A DNA stretch of 64,000 bases, taken from Sapria himalayana (Eukaryota; Streptophyta; Magnoliopsida; Malpighiales; Rafflesiaceae). The stretch spans positions 1,240,001-1,304,000 of the forward strand of contig JAREIK010000385.1 in NCBI GenBank assembly GCA_029783825.1, read 5' to 3'. A model generated the notes under the pieces. The model searched no databases and was not told the DNA's origin. It saw only the letters and a program-made list of their open reading frames with translations. Numbering within the stretch: the stretch's first letter is position 1; each line of letters starts with the position of its first letter. Position numbers and translations under genes: made by a program. Shown piece after piece: positions 63,191 through 64,000 of the stretch.

Positions 63191-64000
63191 ATATAATTGT
63201 AACATAATTGCAATGGAATTTATAATTTTTTTATCCCTTAACCCACCAAGGATCACATGCATTTCATATAAACATGAAGGAATGATAAATGAAACTTACT
63301 TTTTACAGATCGATTCATCAAGCCTTTAAAGTCCGTGTCTTGGTTTATTCATATCTTCAAATGTATTGTCTTTTTGAAAAGTGACCACCTCTATATGTAT
63401 CCACACATGAATAATAGTTTAAATTCATATTCTCAAAAAAAATTGAGTTTTTTTTCCTTCTCTCTATTTTGGTTATTCTCTAATAAAAGATGATTTTATA
63501 AAATATATGTCTCATATATATATATATATAATCTTGCTAGGGTCTAAGTCAAAAATAAATTTTATATTATTATATCTTTAAAACTCTTTTAAATAATAAT
63601 AATTTAAATTTAAATTTTTATCAAATTAGGAAATGAATTTTATATTAATATATATATTTAAAACTCTTTAAAAAAACAATTTTTAGATTATTTTCTTATC
63701 CAATAAAAAAATATAATAGCTTAATTATTTGTTTAAATCACGAATTTAAATTTTCTCACAACTAAATCTGAATTTAAATAATAACTAATTTTTATTTGTA
63801 ATTTAAAATAATCTCATCATTTAAAATTACTATAGAAAGTAAAAAATCATAACCATTATTATTTGTTCTTATTATATGACCTTATAAGTTCAATTAACAA
63901 TGACAGTAGGCCTAAATCATATTTTGATCATACGACCTACAAGTTATGAGTGGCCTTTAGTAAGATATTATAACTACTAAAATAAAATGAAAAGCTTATG
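63191..64000. other. AT-rich sequence, nothing recognised
   Basis: Contains a short (TA)n near 63516-63530. No gene supported up to the window end. Confidence 0.5.

Overview
The window is nuclear DNA from a plant, almost certainly a flowering plant. It is AT-rich, most genes carry GT-AG introns, and all three intact host genes are of plant type. The species cannot be read from the sequence. I found no rRNA, tRNA, CRISPR or bacterial feature.

Host genes. (1) A SERINC/TMS-type serine incorporator on the minus strand. Its six coding exons lie at 41950-41767, 41384-41145, 15847-15736, 15639-15465, 10161-9921 and 4969-4683. They join in frame to 412 codons, so the gene spans about 37.3 kb, with introns of 25.3, 5.3 and 5.0 kb full of transposons. 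(2) A cytosolic ribosomal protein S18 (uS13) gene on the plus strand, with exons 52085-52087, 52186-52346, 56380-56568 and 56661-56769 (153 aa). Its 4.0 kb second intron is also invaded. (3) An intronless ESCRT-I subunit of the ELC/VPS23/TSG101 type at 57093-58271, plus strand, 323 bp after the RPS18 stop.

Transposons. The dominant theme is one hAT superfamily lineage. Its terminal inverted repeat reads TAGAGGTGTCAAACGGGCC and it makes 8-bp target duplications. One autonomous-looking copy (34592-38241) has an uninterrupted 709-codon BED-finger/RNase H-like/hAT-dimerisation transposase, matching ends and a perfect target duplication. Three more full-length relatives are broken: 5021-8757 with three nonsense codons, 43663-47293 heavily decayed, and 24997-28960 ancient. 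The many GC-rich islands (GGCACGG/CCGTGCC motifs) are mostly 335-500 bp non-autonomous derivatives, of which I could bound eight with TSDs matching 8/8 and more with 7/8 or eroded TSDs. One is nested inside another. Two other hAT-like families (8805-9452; 27174-27927 with 53006-53737) are also bounded.

Other repeats. There is a CACTA (En/Spm) transposase relic at about 48.28-50.12 kb, two Ty3/gypsy gag relics (0-0.9 kb minus; 30.0-30.96 kb plus), and a Ty1/copia pol relic at 60.6-63.2 kb split by a solo LTR with a GTACC target duplication. There is also a PIF/hAT-like MITE at 58.7-59.4 kb, a 29-bp minisatellite in the RPS18 intron, a 23-G run 40 bp upstream of the ELC start, and a roughly 640-bp tandem duplication of which one unit holds the intact hAT copy.

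Layout. 0-4.6 kb is retroelement debris plus one low-copy block. 4.7-42 kb is the SERINC gene with its inserted elements. 42-52 kb is nested hAT elements and CACTA debris. 52-58.3 kb holds RPS18 and ELC. 58.3-64 kb is intergenic with a MITE and a copia relic. The most interesting feature is the hAT family: active-looking parent, dead siblings, short derivatives, and conserved hairpins shared by parent and derivatives.
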